Below, one piece after another: positions 8,727 to 17,138 of a stretch of DNA of 64,000 nt; position 1 is the stretch's first letter, and the number at the start of each line of letters is the position of its first letter. A program made the translations under genes and the position numbers. The notes below the pieces were generated by a model that did not search any database, had not been told where the DNA came from, and worked only from the letters and a program-made list of their open reading frames with translations. This DNA comes from Cellvibrio fontiphilus_A (GTDB taxonomy: Bacteria > Pseudomonadota > Gammaproteobacteria > Pseudomonadales > Cellvibrionaceae), in contig NZ_JBHRTF010000002.1 of NCBI RefSeq assembly GCF_042646205.1, positions 372,001 through 436,000 of the forward strand, written 5' to 3'.

Positions 8727-9236
8727 ATGGCCTTGTTACCTATCCTTGAATTTCCCGACCCGCGCCTGCGCACTGTCGCCAAACCCGTCACAGAAGTGGA
8801 CGATAATATCCGCAAACTGGTCGAAGACATGTTTGAAACCATGTACGACGCGCCCGGTATTGGCTTGGCTGCATCGCAAGTTAATGTGCATAAACGCGTA
8901 GTAGTTATAGACGTCAGCGAGGACAAATCCCAGCCGCTGGTATTTATTAACCCCGAGATTGAAGTGCTCGATCCGGAGTTGAGCGAATACGACGAAGGTT
9001 GCCTCTCAGTGCCCGGCTTTTATGAAACCGTGGTGCGCCCCAATCATATCCGCGTCAAGGCATTGGATCGCAACGGCAAACCCTTTGAAATAGAACCTCA
9101 GGGCTTGCTCGCTGTGTGCATCCAACACGAGTTGGATCATTTGAACGGCAAGTTGTTTGTGGATCACATCTCGCCCTTCAAACGCAGCCGTATTCGCTCC
9201 AAACTGGAAAAGAAACACAAGGCAGAAGCGCGTTAA
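8727..9236 (+). CDS. def: Peptide deformylase
   Basis: A 169-residue metalloenzyme that removes the formyl group from nascent protein N termini. All three active-site motifs are intact: GIGLAASQV, EGCLSVPG with the metal-ligand cysteine, and QHELDHLNG with the two metal histidines and the catalytic glutamate. It is followed by a terminator hairpin and then fmt, the standard def-fmt pairing that couples Met-tRNA formylation to deformylation. Confidence 0.97.
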   Translation: MALLPILEFPDPRLRTVAKPVTEVDDNIRKLVEDMFETMYDAPGIGLAASQVNVHKRVVVIDVSEDKSQPLVFINPEIEVLDPELSEYDEGCLSVPGFYETVVRPNHIRVKALDRNGKPFEIEPQGLLAVCIQHELDHLNGKLFVDHISPFKRSRIRSKLEKKHKAEAR

Positions 9237-9254
9237 GGCGCTTGCGGCTTTAAC

Positions 9255-9278
9255 AAGGCGCTTTGTGGCGCCTTTTTT
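9255..9278 (+). terminator. Intrinsic terminator after def
   Basis: Perfect 7-bp stem AAGGCGC/GCGCCTT with a 6-base loop, running straight into six T. It lies 18 bp after the def stop and 49 bp before fmt, so part of the def transcript may end here and fmt may have its own promoter. Confidence 0.75.
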
Positions 9279-9326
9279 ATTGGCCGGGCGTTATAGCGCA
9301 CCACCGAATCAGATAAAGGTTTTTGC

Positions 9327-10298
9327 ATGAGCCAAGGTTTACGCATCGTTTTTGCCGGCACACCCGAGTTTGCCGCCGAGCATTTAAAAGCACTACTGGG
9401 CAGTCGCCATCAAGTCATCGCGGTTTACTCCCAGCCGGATCGCCCCGCCGGACGCGGTAAAAAGCTCAGCGCCAGCCCGGTCAAAGAAGTCGCCCTCGCC
9501 CATGATATTCCGGTGTATCAGCCGCTCAACTTCAAAAGCCCCGAAGCCATCGCCGAACTGGCGTCACTGGATGCCGACCTGATGGTAGTGGTCGCCTATG
9601 GTCTAATCCTGCCCAAAGCCGTACTCGAGACACCGCGCCTTGGCTGCATTAACGTGCATGCTTCCATACTGCCACGCTGGCGCGGCGCGGCGCCCATCCA
9701 ACGGGCGATAGAAGCGGGCGACAGCGAAACCGGCGTCACCATTATGCAAATGGATGTTGGCTTGGATACGGGCGATATGCTGATCAAAGCATTTTGCCCC
9801 ATTTTAGCCGACGATACCGCCGCAACCCTGCACGATAAGCTCATCACTATTGGCACGCCAGCACTGCTGCAAGCGCTTGATGGCATACAAACTGGCAGCA
9901 TCACCCATGAGCCACAAGACGACAGCCTGAGCAACTACGCTCCCAAACTCACTAAAGAAGAAGCAGCGCTGAATTGGCAACTTTCAGCCGCAGAACTGGA
10001 ACGCAAAGTGCGCGCGTTCAACCCCTTTCCGGTCGCGCATACCAAACTGGCGGGGGCGGCAGATAACCAGCGCATTCGGGTATGGGCCGCCACGACCTCA
10101 GACTCTACTAATACAGCGACACCGGGAGTGATCACTCGCATTGATGAGCGCGGCCTCTGGGTTGCCTGCGCCCAAGGCCAGTTGGTACTGGAGCAATTAC
10201 AGCTACCGGGCAAAAAGGCGCTAAAGGTGGATGAAATACTGCGCGGCCACCCGGATCTTTTCAGGGTAGGTCAGCAGCTGGAGCAACCCGCATGTTAA
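9327..10298 (+). CDS. fmt: Methionyl-tRNA formyltransferase
   Basis: A 323-residue enzyme that transfers a formyl group from 10-formyl-THF to initiator Met-tRNA. The N-terminal catalytic domain starts IVFAGTPEFAAEHL and contains the signature GCINVHASILPRWRGAAPIQ with the Asn and His active-site residues, then MDVGLDTGDML with the catalytic Asp. The C-terminal tRNA-binding OB domain covers about residues 205-315. It overlaps the start of rsmB by 7 bp, so the two are probably translationally coupled. Confidence 0.97.
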   Translation: MSQGLRIVFAGTPEFAAEHLKALLGSRHQVIAVYSQPDRPAGRGKKLSASPVKEVALAHDIPVYQPLNFKSPEAIAELASLDADLMVVVAYGLILPKAVLETPRLGCINVHASILPRWRGAAPIQRAIEAGDSETGVTIMQMDVGLDTGDMLIKAFCPILADDTAATLHDKLITIGTPALLQALDGIQTGSITHEPQDDSLSNYAPKLTKEEAALNWQLSAAELERKVRAFNPFPVAHTKLAGAADNQRIRVWAATTSDSTNTATPGVITRIDERGLWVACAQGQLVLEQLQLPGKKALKVDEILRGHPDLFRVGQQLEQPAC

Positions 10299-11590
10299 GG
10301 GTGCGCGCCGCCGCGACCCAGGTGATCGCACAAATCCTGCAAGCCAAAGGCTCGCTTTCCAGCCTGTTACCGGCGATTTCACTGAAAATCGCCGAGAATG
10401 ACCGCGCCTTACTGCAAGAACTGTGTTTTGGCACCTGTCGCTACTACCCCCAGCTACAGGCCTATACCGAATGCCTGCTAGACAAACCCCTCCGCGCCAA
10501 AGACAGCGATGTGCAAGCCTTATTGCTGCTCGGCCTGTACCAACTGCTGCACACCCGCATCCCCGATCACGCCGCTATTGGCGAAACGGTGGAAGTCACA
10601 CGGGCGATTAACAAACCCTGGGCAACCAAGCTGGTCAATGGGGTATTGCGCAGTTTTCAGCGTGATCACCGCAAAATAGACGAACTTCTCGCGCAAAATA
10701 GTGCTTTTCAAACCAATCATCCGGCGTGGATGCAGGCCATGCTAGCCAAATGCTGGCCCGAACAGCTGGAGCAGCTGATCGCCGCCAATAACCAGCACCC
10801 GCCGTTTAGCCTGCGCTTGAACATCCAAAAAATCAGCCGCGATGCCTATTTGCAGCTATTACAGGCACAAGGCATAGCGGCCAAAGCCACCACTTTCAGC
10901 CCCTACGGCATTACGCTTGAGCAGGCCTGCGACCCACGCCAACTGCCACATTTTGCCGAGGGCTGGCTCAGCGTGCAGGACGAAGCCGCACAGTTAAGCG
11001 CCGATTTGCTGGAGTTAGCACCCAACTTAAGGGTTTTGGATGCCTGCAGCGCACCCGGCGGTAAAACCGGCCACCTGCTGGAGCGTGAGCCCAGCCTGCA
11101 GGTTACAGCGCTGGATGCCGATGAGCGCCGCCTGACGCGGGTGCGCGAGAACCTGAATCGCCTGGGCGTGAGCGCAAAAGTGATCTGCGGCGATGGCACC
11201 CAGCCCAACACTTGGTGGGACGGCGAACAGTTTGATCGCATCCTGCTGGATGCGCCCTGTTCCGCCACCGGCATAGTGCGCCGCCACCCCGACATTAAAG
11301 TGCTGCGCACCCCCGAGGAGCTGGACAAACTCGGCGAGCTACAACAGCTACTCCTCAAAAACCTCTGGCCACTGCTCAAGCCAGGCGGCGTGTTGCTTTA
11401 CGCCACCTGTTCGGTGATGCCCAAAGAAAATACCCGCGTAGTGGAGGCGTTTTTAGCGCGCCAGCAGGATGCCCACTGCGACTCGCTCGAGGCCGACTGG
11501 GGCATAAGCCAGCCCTGTGGCCGCCAGCTGCTGCCACAAGTAAACGGCCACGATGGTTTTTATTATGCACGGCTGCGCAAAAGCCTCTAG
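10292..11590 (+). CDS. rsmB: 16S rRNA (cytosine-967-C5)-methyltransferase RsmB
   Basis: A 432-residue SAM-dependent enzyme with an N-terminal NusB-like RNA-binding domain (about 1-140) and a C-terminal Rossmann methyltransferase. SAM-binding DACSAPGGKTGHLLE, the first catalytic cysteine region DAPCSATGIVRRHPDIK, and the nucleophile cysteine in YATCSVMPKEN are present. The start overlaps the fmt stop. The order fmt-rsmB-trkA is conserved across Pseudomonas-like genomes. Confidence 0.96.
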   Translation: MLRVRAAATQVIAQILQAKGSLSSLLPAISLKIAENDRALLQELCFGTCRYYPQLQAYTECLLDKPLRAKDSDVQALLLLGLYQLLHTRIPDHAAIGETVEVTRAINKPWATKLVNGVLRSFQRDHRKIDELLAQNSAFQTNHPAWMQAMLAKCWPEQLEQLIAANNQHPPFSLRLNIQKISRDAYLQLLQAQGIAAKATTFSPYGITLEQACDPRQLPHFAEGWLSVQDEAAQLSADLLELAPNLRVLDACSAPGGKTGHLLEREPSLQVTALDADERRLTRVRENLNRLGVSAKVICGDGTQPNTWWDGEQFDRILLDAPCSATGIVRRHPDIKVLRTPEELDKLGELQQLLLKNLWPLLKPGGVLLYATCSVMPKENTRVVEAFLARQQDAHCDSLEADWGISQPCGRQLLPQVNGHDGFYYARLRKSL

Positions 11591-11635
11591 GCTTGGCAAA
11601 AGCCTTATCCAGCCCGATAGCGACCCAGGACTTTT

Positions 11636-13021
11636 ATGAAAATCATTATTCTCGGCGCCGGCCAGGTCGGCGGTAGCCTGGCGGAACATTTGGCCAGCGA
11701 ATCCAATGACATCACCGTGGTGGATACCGACGAAGCGCGCCTGCGCGAACTGCGCGACCGCTTGGATATCAGCGTGATTACCGGCGAAGCCTCACACCCC
11801 GATGTACTTGAACAAGCCGGCCTTGAAGATGCCGATATGCTGGTGGCAGTTACCAGCGACGACGAAATCAACATGACCGCTTGTACCGTCGCCGAACACT
11901 TGTTTCACACCCCCACCAAAATCGCGCGGGTGCGCGCCACCGCCTACCTCACCCATCGCCAACTGTTTGATAACAAAGCGATTCCGATTGACGTACTCAT
12001 CAGCCCCGAACAGCTGGTATCGGAATATATTTTCCGTTTGATTGAACAGCCGGGCGCCCTGCAGGTGTTGGATTTCGCCGGCGGCAAGGTTCAGCTGGTG
12101 GCAGTAAAGGCCTACCACGGCGGGCCACTGGTCGGTCAGGAGTTGCGCTTTTTGCGCGAGCACATGCCCTCGGTGGATACGCGCGTCGCCGCAATTTATC
12201 GCCGCAACCGCGCCATAGTGCCCACTGGTACCACCGTGATTGAAGCGGACGACGAGGTGTTTTTTATCGCCGCCAAAGCCGATATTCGCGCGGTCATGAG
12301 CGAGCTGCGCCGCCTGGAAGTGGCTTACAAACGCGTCACCATCGCTGGCGGCGGCAACATTGGCCTGCGCCTCGCCAAAATGCTGGAAGGCCGCTACAAC
12401 GTGCGGGTGATTGAATTTAACAAGCAGCGCTGTATTCGCCTGTCGGAACAGTTGGAGCGGGCGATTGTGATTCAGGGCAGCGCCTCGGACAAAGACCTGC
12501 TGCTGGAAGAAAGCATTGAGGATACCGATGTCTTCCTCGCACTCACCAATGACGACGAGGCCAATATCATGTCCTCCATGCTCGCCAAACGCCTGGGCGC
12601 GCGCAAGGTAATGACACTCATCAATAACCCCGCCTATGTGGATGTAGTACAAGGTGGCGATATAGACATCGCCATTTCACCGCAAACCACCACCATTGGC
12701 AGCCTGCTCACCCACGTGCGCCGTGGCGATATAGTGAATGTTCACTCACTGCGGCGCGGCGCGGCGGAAGCGATAGAAATCATCGCCCACGGTGACGCCA
12801 AATCCTCCAAGGTGGTGGGCAAGGCGCTGGAAGACATAGACCTGCCCGAGGGCGCCAACATTGGCGCGATTGTGCGCCAGGGGCCGGACGGCGATGAAGT
12901 GGTGATCGCCCACGACGATGTAGTGGTGCAATCCGGCGACCATGTGATTGTGTTTTTGCTGCAAAAGAAACATATCCGCGACGTGGAAAAACTCTTCCAG
13001 GTTGGTTTCAGTTTCTTCTAA
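11636..13021 (+). CDS. trkA: Trk potassium uptake regulatory subunit TrkA
   Basis: A 461-residue peripheral membrane protein that gates the TrkH/TrkG K+ channel in response to nucleotides. It has two RCK repeats, each a Rossmann NAD-binding domain (ILGAGQVGGSLAEHL near residue 4 and IAGGGNIGLRLAKML near 236) followed by a TrkA-C domain. The length is typical. It lies 45 bp after rsmB in the same direction. No trkH is in this window. Confidence 0.96.
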   Translation: MKIIILGAGQVGGSLAEHLASESNDITVVDTDEARLRELRDRLDISVITGEASHPDVLEQAGLEDADMLVAVTSDDEINMTACTVAEHLFHTPTKIARVRATAYLTHRQLFDNKAIPIDVLISPEQLVSEYIFRLIEQPGALQVLDFAGGKVQLVAVKAYHGGPLVGQELRFLREHMPSVDTRVAAIYRRNRAIVPTGTTVIEADDEVFFIAAKADIRAVMSELRRLEVAYKRVTIAGGGNIGLRLAKMLEGRYNVRVIEFNKQRCIRLSEQLERAIVIQGSASDKDLLLEESIEDTDVFLALTNDDEANIMSSMLAKRLGARKVMTLINNPAYVDVVQGGDIDIAISPQTTTIGSLLTHVRRGDIVNVHSLRRGAAEAIEIIAHGDAKSSKVVGKALEDIDLPEGANIGAIVRQGPDGDEVVIAHDDVVVQSGDHVIVFLLQKKHIRDVEKLFQVGFSFF

Positions 13022-13059
13022 CTCTACCCAAACCCATTAATTCATAAGGAGCCCACACC

Positions 13060-14481
13060 ATGACCGCCATCAAAACCCAACTCCTCGTACTCGGCAGTGG
13101 CCCCGGCGGTTACTCCGCCGCCTTTCGCGCTGCGGATCTCGGCCTGGATGTCACCCTGGTAGAGCGCTACCCGAGCCTCGGCGGGGTCTGTTTGAACGTG
13201 GGCTGCATTCCTTCCAAGGCACTGCTGCACGTCGCTGAAGTGATTAACGAGACCAAACACGCCGACAGCCTCGGGCTCAGTATCGGCTCGGTCAGCCACG
13301 ACCTGGACAAGGTTCGCGCCTACAAGGATTCGGTCGTGAGCAAGCTGGTTTCCGGTGTGGGCGCCATGGCCAAGGGGCGTAAGGTACGGGTGGTGGAGGG
13401 CTACGGCAGCTTTACCAGCGCCAATCAATTGCAAGTCGTAAAGGGCGATGAAACCACGCTGATCGATTTCGAACAGGCCATCATCGCTGCCGGTTCACGC
13501 AGCGTGAAACTGCCGTTTATCCCCGAAGATCCGCGCATTTTCGACTCAACCGGCGCCCTTGAGCTGCGCTCGGTGCCAGCGCGCCTGCTGGTCATTGGCG
13601 GCGGTATTATCGGCCTGGAAATGGCCACCGTGTATGAAGCCCTGGGCAGTAAAGTGACGGTGGTAGAGTTTGCCGACCAACTGGTGCCCGCTGCCGATAA
13701 AGACCTGGTGGCGGTCTACAGCAAATACAACAAAGACAAGTTTGAAGTACTGCTCTCCACCAAAGTGGAAGCGGTAACCGCCAAACCCGAAGCTATTGAA
13801 GTGGCCTTCAGCGGCGCCAACGCCCCGGCTGAAGCGCGCCAATTTGATGCAGTTCTGGTCGCCGTAGGCCGGGTGCCCAACGGCAAGCTGATCGGTGCCG
13901 ACAAAGCCGGCGTGCATGTCGACGAACGCGGTTTTATCCCCACCAACCAATACCTGCAAACCAACGTGCCGCACATCTACGCGATTGGCGACATTATTGG
14001 CCAGCCCATGCTCGCCCATAAAGCCACCCACGAAGGTCACGCCGCCGCCGAAGGTGTCGCCGGCCACCCACATGCATTTGCGCCCATGGCCATACCCTCT
14101 ATCGCCTATACCAACCCCGAAATCGCCTGGGTTGGCCTGACCGAAAAAGAAGCCAAACAAAAAGGGCTGGATTACAAAACCGCCGTATTCCCCTGGAGCG
14201 CCAGCGGCCGCGCCATCGCCTCAGACCGCAGCGAAGGCAAAACCAAGCTGATTTATGACGCCAAAACGGACCGCCTGCTCGGCGCCGGATTAGTGGGAGT
14301 ACATGCGGGGGAATTGTTGGGCGAACTGACGCTGGCGCTGGAATTTGGCGCGAGCGTGGAAGATATCGCCCTCACCATCCACGCTCATCCGACTCTACAC
14401 GAGTCCGTCGGTTTGGCGGCGGAATTGGGTGCCGGCACGATTACCGATTTGCCCAACCCCAAGGCGAGTTTGAAAAAGTAA
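13060..14481 (+). CDS. lpdA: Dihydrolipoyl dehydrogenase (E3)
   Basis: A 473-residue flavoprotein disulfide oxidoreductase that regenerates lipoamide in 2-oxoacid dehydrogenase complexes or the glycine cleavage system. FAD-binding GSGPGGYSAAFRAADLG, the redox-active disulfide GGVCLNVGCIPSKALLH, NAD-binding GGGIIGLEMA, second FAD motif IYAIGDIIGQPMLAHKA, and the C-terminal His-Glu pair in HAHPTLHES are all present. A good RBS (AAGGAG) precedes ATG 13060. No E1 or E2 gene is adjacent, so it is a stand-alone E3 locus. It ends at a strong terminator. Confidence 0.95.
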   Translation: MTAIKTQLLVLGSGPGGYSAAFRAADLGLDVTLVERYPSLGGVCLNVGCIPSKALLHVAEVINETKHADSLGLSIGSVSHDLDKVRAYKDSVVSKLVSGVGAMAKGRKVRVVEGYGSFTSANQLQVVKGDETTLIDFEQAIIAAGSRSVKLPFIPEDPRIFDSTGALELRSVPARLLVIGGGIIGLEMATVYEALGSKVTVVEFADQLVPAADKDLVAVYSKYNKDKFEVLLSTKVEAVTAKPEAIEVAFSGANAPAEARQFDAVLVAVGRVPNGKLIGADKAGVHVDERGFIPTNQYLQTNVPHIYAIGDIIGQPMLAHKATHEGHAAAEGVAGHPHAFAPMAIPSIAYTNPEIAWVGLTEKEAKQKGLDYKTAVFPWSASGRAIASDRSEGKTKLIYDAKTDRLLGAGLVGVHAGELLGELTLALEFGASVEDIALTIHAHPTLHESVGLAAELGAGTITDLPNPKASLKK

Positions 14482-14496
14482 ACCGCGCAAAAAATC

Positions 14497-14530
14497 AAAA
14501 GGCCGATTAGCAAAGCTAGTCGGCCTTTTA
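14497..14530. terminator. Bidirectional terminator between lpdA and the S9 peptidase
   Basis: Near-perfect long stem, AAAAGGCCGA continuing to TTAGC, three-base loop AAA, then the complement ending TCGGCCTTTT. The A- and T-runs on both sides let it work for both convergent genes. Confidence 0.85.
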
Positions 14531-14546
14531 TGTCACAACAACCGCA

Positions 14547-16562
14547 CTAGTTTACCGCTACAGGCTGCCCCGCTTTTGCAGGTAAACATCGGTCTAGAAA
14601 TGTATCCATCGCACGGAAAGTATCCATACGATTTTTTTCGTTCGACAAATAATGATCTTCACTCGGCAACTCTAAAAAGGTCACCTCTTTGTTGGCTTTT
14701 TGTAGCGCATCGCGCATTTGGTAGCTGTGTTTAATTTCAACCTGACGATCATCCGTACCGTGAATTAGCAACACAGGCGCTTTGATTTTATCGGCAAAAT
14801 TAACCGGTGAAATTGCCTTAAGCGTTGAATTATCATTACCGATCTGCTCGTCAATCGCGTTGTAACTCAACCAAAAAGCACGACGATCTTTAACCAAGTC
14901 ATACACATTGCTCACACCATTAACACTAATGGCGCAGCGATAAAAATCTGGCGTTTTCACCACCCCCATCAAGGCAGCATAACCACCATAACTTCCGCCC
15001 ACTATGCCAATCGCATTGGGGTCAGCAATGCCATCGGCAATTAATTTACGTGCGCCATCTTCAATATCATTCTGCATTTCCTTGCCCCAGCTTTTAAAGC
15101 CAGCATTTCTATGCTCTATACCATGACCATCAGAGCCGCGGAAATTCATTTGCAATACGGCATAACCTTTATTGGCAAAAAATTGTGCCCAGTAATCAAA
15201 CACACCAGTGTCTCGCGCATGGGGGCCACCATGCGGAAACATTAAGGTTGGAAGATTTTTTGCTGATTTATCGTTTGGCAGCGTTAAAAAGGCTTCGATT
15301 TTCACACCATCTCGCGCTAGGTATTCAATTCGCTCAGTTTTGCTAAGTAGTTCAGGCAATAGCTTTTTATAGCCATAAGCTACTGCATCCAGTTTTAACG
15401 GATTCATGCTGCCCAGATAATAAGTACCGGAGTCAGTACTGTTAGAAGAAAATACTAAAAACTTATTTAAATCGTTAGTCATGGAATAAATATAATTGCG
15501 ATGCCCGGGAATAGCTTTATCTATTTTTGCCTGTAGATTCTGCATATTCTTGTCAAAGAAACGCGTCCCTCCATCTGCTGATGCACCGACACCAATGACC
15601 TCACCCGTTACCGGTGAAAATACTAAATTCCCTTTTACATCATAATGTGGGTCGGACAATACAAGTTCACGCTTCAATGCAGGATCTTTCAAATTCACTT
15701 TAAAAATAGCCTGGCGTGATTGATGGTAGGCGCGAATATAAAATTCATTGGGGTCTTTACCAAACCCCAAAGGATCTACCTGTGCGTCAGAAAATATTTT
15801 GTAAGTCCACAACGCTTGCCATTTTTTTGAATCCAGATCGTAAACCATGATGGAGACCTGATCGCCTTCGACTTTGGTGCCCACCCGAACACGATGCTGC
15901 TGATCAGTCATCCAATCACCGATATTGGATTTGTGGGAATGATAGATGGTTGCGCGCTGATTCTTGATATTAACTTTGTAAACCACCAATCCGCTCATGA
16001 ACCCAATATCCATACCTGGAAACGCCATCAATAGATGATCCGGGTCATCATATAAACTATCAACCACCCAATCGCGTACCGACGGAGTGATCTTGTAACG
16101 CTGCAGGAATTTTTTGCTAATTGGCTGACTCACTTTTTCTGATTCAGTATCAATCAATAGCAAATCATGGTCGCGCGTTTTAAAACGCACAGCACTCATA
16201 CCAATCCAGGTATCTCGCTCAGAGGGTGTAAAGGTAGAAACCATTAAGGTTGTATCGTCTTTCCAGCCAATCCATTTAAAAAAGAATTTAGAATTATCCG
16301 TAAACAATACAATTTTGCTTTTTTGGGTTGCCATGTCCATTACTTGCACGGCAACACCTTGTGTATCGCCAACGCTCACGCGAACGGTGGAGGCTAGTTT
16401 TTTGCCGGAGGGCGATAAAACCAAATTGCTGACATCGGGTAATTGAGCAAAATCCTCAGTGGTCAGTTTTGAAATAGCAAAGCAAGTCGCTGAGAAGACA
16501 AGTGATATAAAACAAAAAAATGAAAGGAGAATATTGTGGTGTGGTTTGCGAAAGATTTTCAT
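14547..16562 (-). CDS. Secreted S9-family prolyl oligopeptidase-like peptidase
   Basis: A 671-residue protein with a signal peptide (HHNILLSFFCFISLVFSATCFA), a beta-propeller-like middle part (about 40-410) and an alpha/beta-hydrolase catalytic domain. The nucleophile serine is in GGSYGGYAALMG, the acid in HGTDDRQVEI, and the histidine in SEDHYLSNEKN. The domain start PTLMFPHGGPHARD is typical of acylaminoacyl-peptidase/DPP-like S9 enzymes. It probably trims peptides in the periplasm. ATG 16562 is preferred over the ATG at 16568 because AAGGA is 6 bp from the former and only 2 bp or less from the latter. Confidence 0.92.
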   Translation of the reverse strand: MKIFRKPHHNILLSFFCFISLVFSATCFAISKLTTEDFAQLPDVSNLVLSPSGKKLASTVRVSVGDTQGVAVQVMDMATQKSKIVLFTDNSKFFFKWIGWKDDTTLMVSTFTPSERDTWIGMSAVRFKTRDHDLLLIDTESEKVSQPISKKFLQRYKITPSVRDWVVDSLYDDPDHLLMAFPGMDIGFMSGLVVYKVNIKNQRATIYHSHKSNIGDWMTDQQHRVRVGTKVEGDQVSIMVYDLDSKKWQALWTYKIFSDAQVDPLGFGKDPNEFYIRAYHQSRQAIFKVNLKDPALKRELVLSDPHYDVKGNLVFSPVTGEVIGVGASADGGTRFFDKNMQNLQAKIDKAIPGHRNYIYSMTNDLNKFLVFSSNSTDSGTYYLGSMNPLKLDAVAYGYKKLLPELLSKTERIEYLARDGVKIEAFLTLPNDKSAKNLPTLMFPHGGPHARDTGVFDYWAQFFANKGYAVLQMNFRGSDGHGIEHRNAGFKSWGKEMQNDIEDGARKLIADGIADPNAIGIVGGSYGGYAALMGVVKTPDFYRCAISVNGVSNVYDLVKDRRAFWLSYNAIDEQIGNDNSTLKAISPVNFADKIKAPVLLIHGTDDRQVEIKHSYQMRDALQKANKEVTFLELPSEDHYLSNEKNRMDTFRAMDTFLDRCLPAKAGQPVAVN

Positions 16563-16686
16563 AGCCATTCCTTTTTACCTTGGCGGTTATTTTTTGAGAT
16601 GAAATCACGCTCAAATGAGGCACTGTTCCAAATGCGCAGATGAAATTAATCTACTTATAGTCAATCAGCAAGTATTTATTTCAGGC

Positions 16687-16716
16687 AAAAAAATACCCGG
16701 CAAGCCGGGCATTTTT
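16687..16716. terminator. Terminator after ridA (bidirectional)
   Basis: CCCGG/CCGGG stem with loop CAAG, flanked by A7 on one side and T5 on the other. It sits about 20 bp beyond the ridA stop and ends the gmk-rpoZ-spoT-ridA transcript. Confidence 0.8.
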
Positions 16717-16732
16717 ATCAATGAAATTTGAA

Positions 16733-17116
16733 TTAAATAACCATAATCCCATCCGCCTCAATCAGCGAGGCACGCGGTAATTGGTTGATGCCGATAGCGG
16801 CGCGAGCGGGGTAGGGCTGCTGGAAGTATTGACCCATCACTTCATTCACAATCGGGAAATTGGCGAGGTCGGTGAGGTAGATGTTGAGTTTCACCACGTC
16901 TTTCAAACTACCACCGGCGGCTTCACACACGGCTTGCAGGTTTTTAAACACCTGATGCGCCTGCACCGCAAAATCGCCCTCCACTAATTGCATGGTTTTA
17001 GGGTCAAGCGGAATCTGGCCAGAGAGGTAGACGGTGTTATTTACCTTTACCGCTTGTGAATAGGTGCCTATAGCGGCGGGAGCGTTATCGCTGTGGATAA
17101 TGGCTTTATTGGTCAT
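16733..17116 (-). CDS. ridA: RidA family enamine/imine deaminase
   Basis: A 127-residue YjgF/YER057c/UK114 protein. It hydrolyses reactive 2-aminoacrylate-type imines made by PLP enzymes. It shows the family frame: SDNAPAAIGTYSQAVKV, YLSGQIPLDP and the substrate-binding arginine in PYPARAAIGINQLP. It lies 22 bp downstream of spoT, as in Pseudomonas, and is the last gene of that operon. Confidence 0.95.
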   Translation of the reverse strand: MTNKAIIHSDNAPAAIGTYSQAVKVNNTVYLSGQIPLDPKTMQLVEGDFAVQAHQVFKNLQAVCEAAGGSLKDVVKLNIYLTDLANFPIVNEVMGQYFQQPYPARAAIGINQLPRASLIEADGIMVI

Positions 17117-17138
17117 GGGAAAACCTTATGGTGGATGA

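Noticed and set aside
11792..12652. 286-codon open frame antisense to trkA
   Set aside because: trkA is unmistakable in the other strand. The shadow is rich in His and Gly and has no domain.
13425..14160. Minus-strand open frames inside lpdA
   Set aside because: Shadows of an enzyme with complete FAD, NAD and disulfide motifs on the plus strand.
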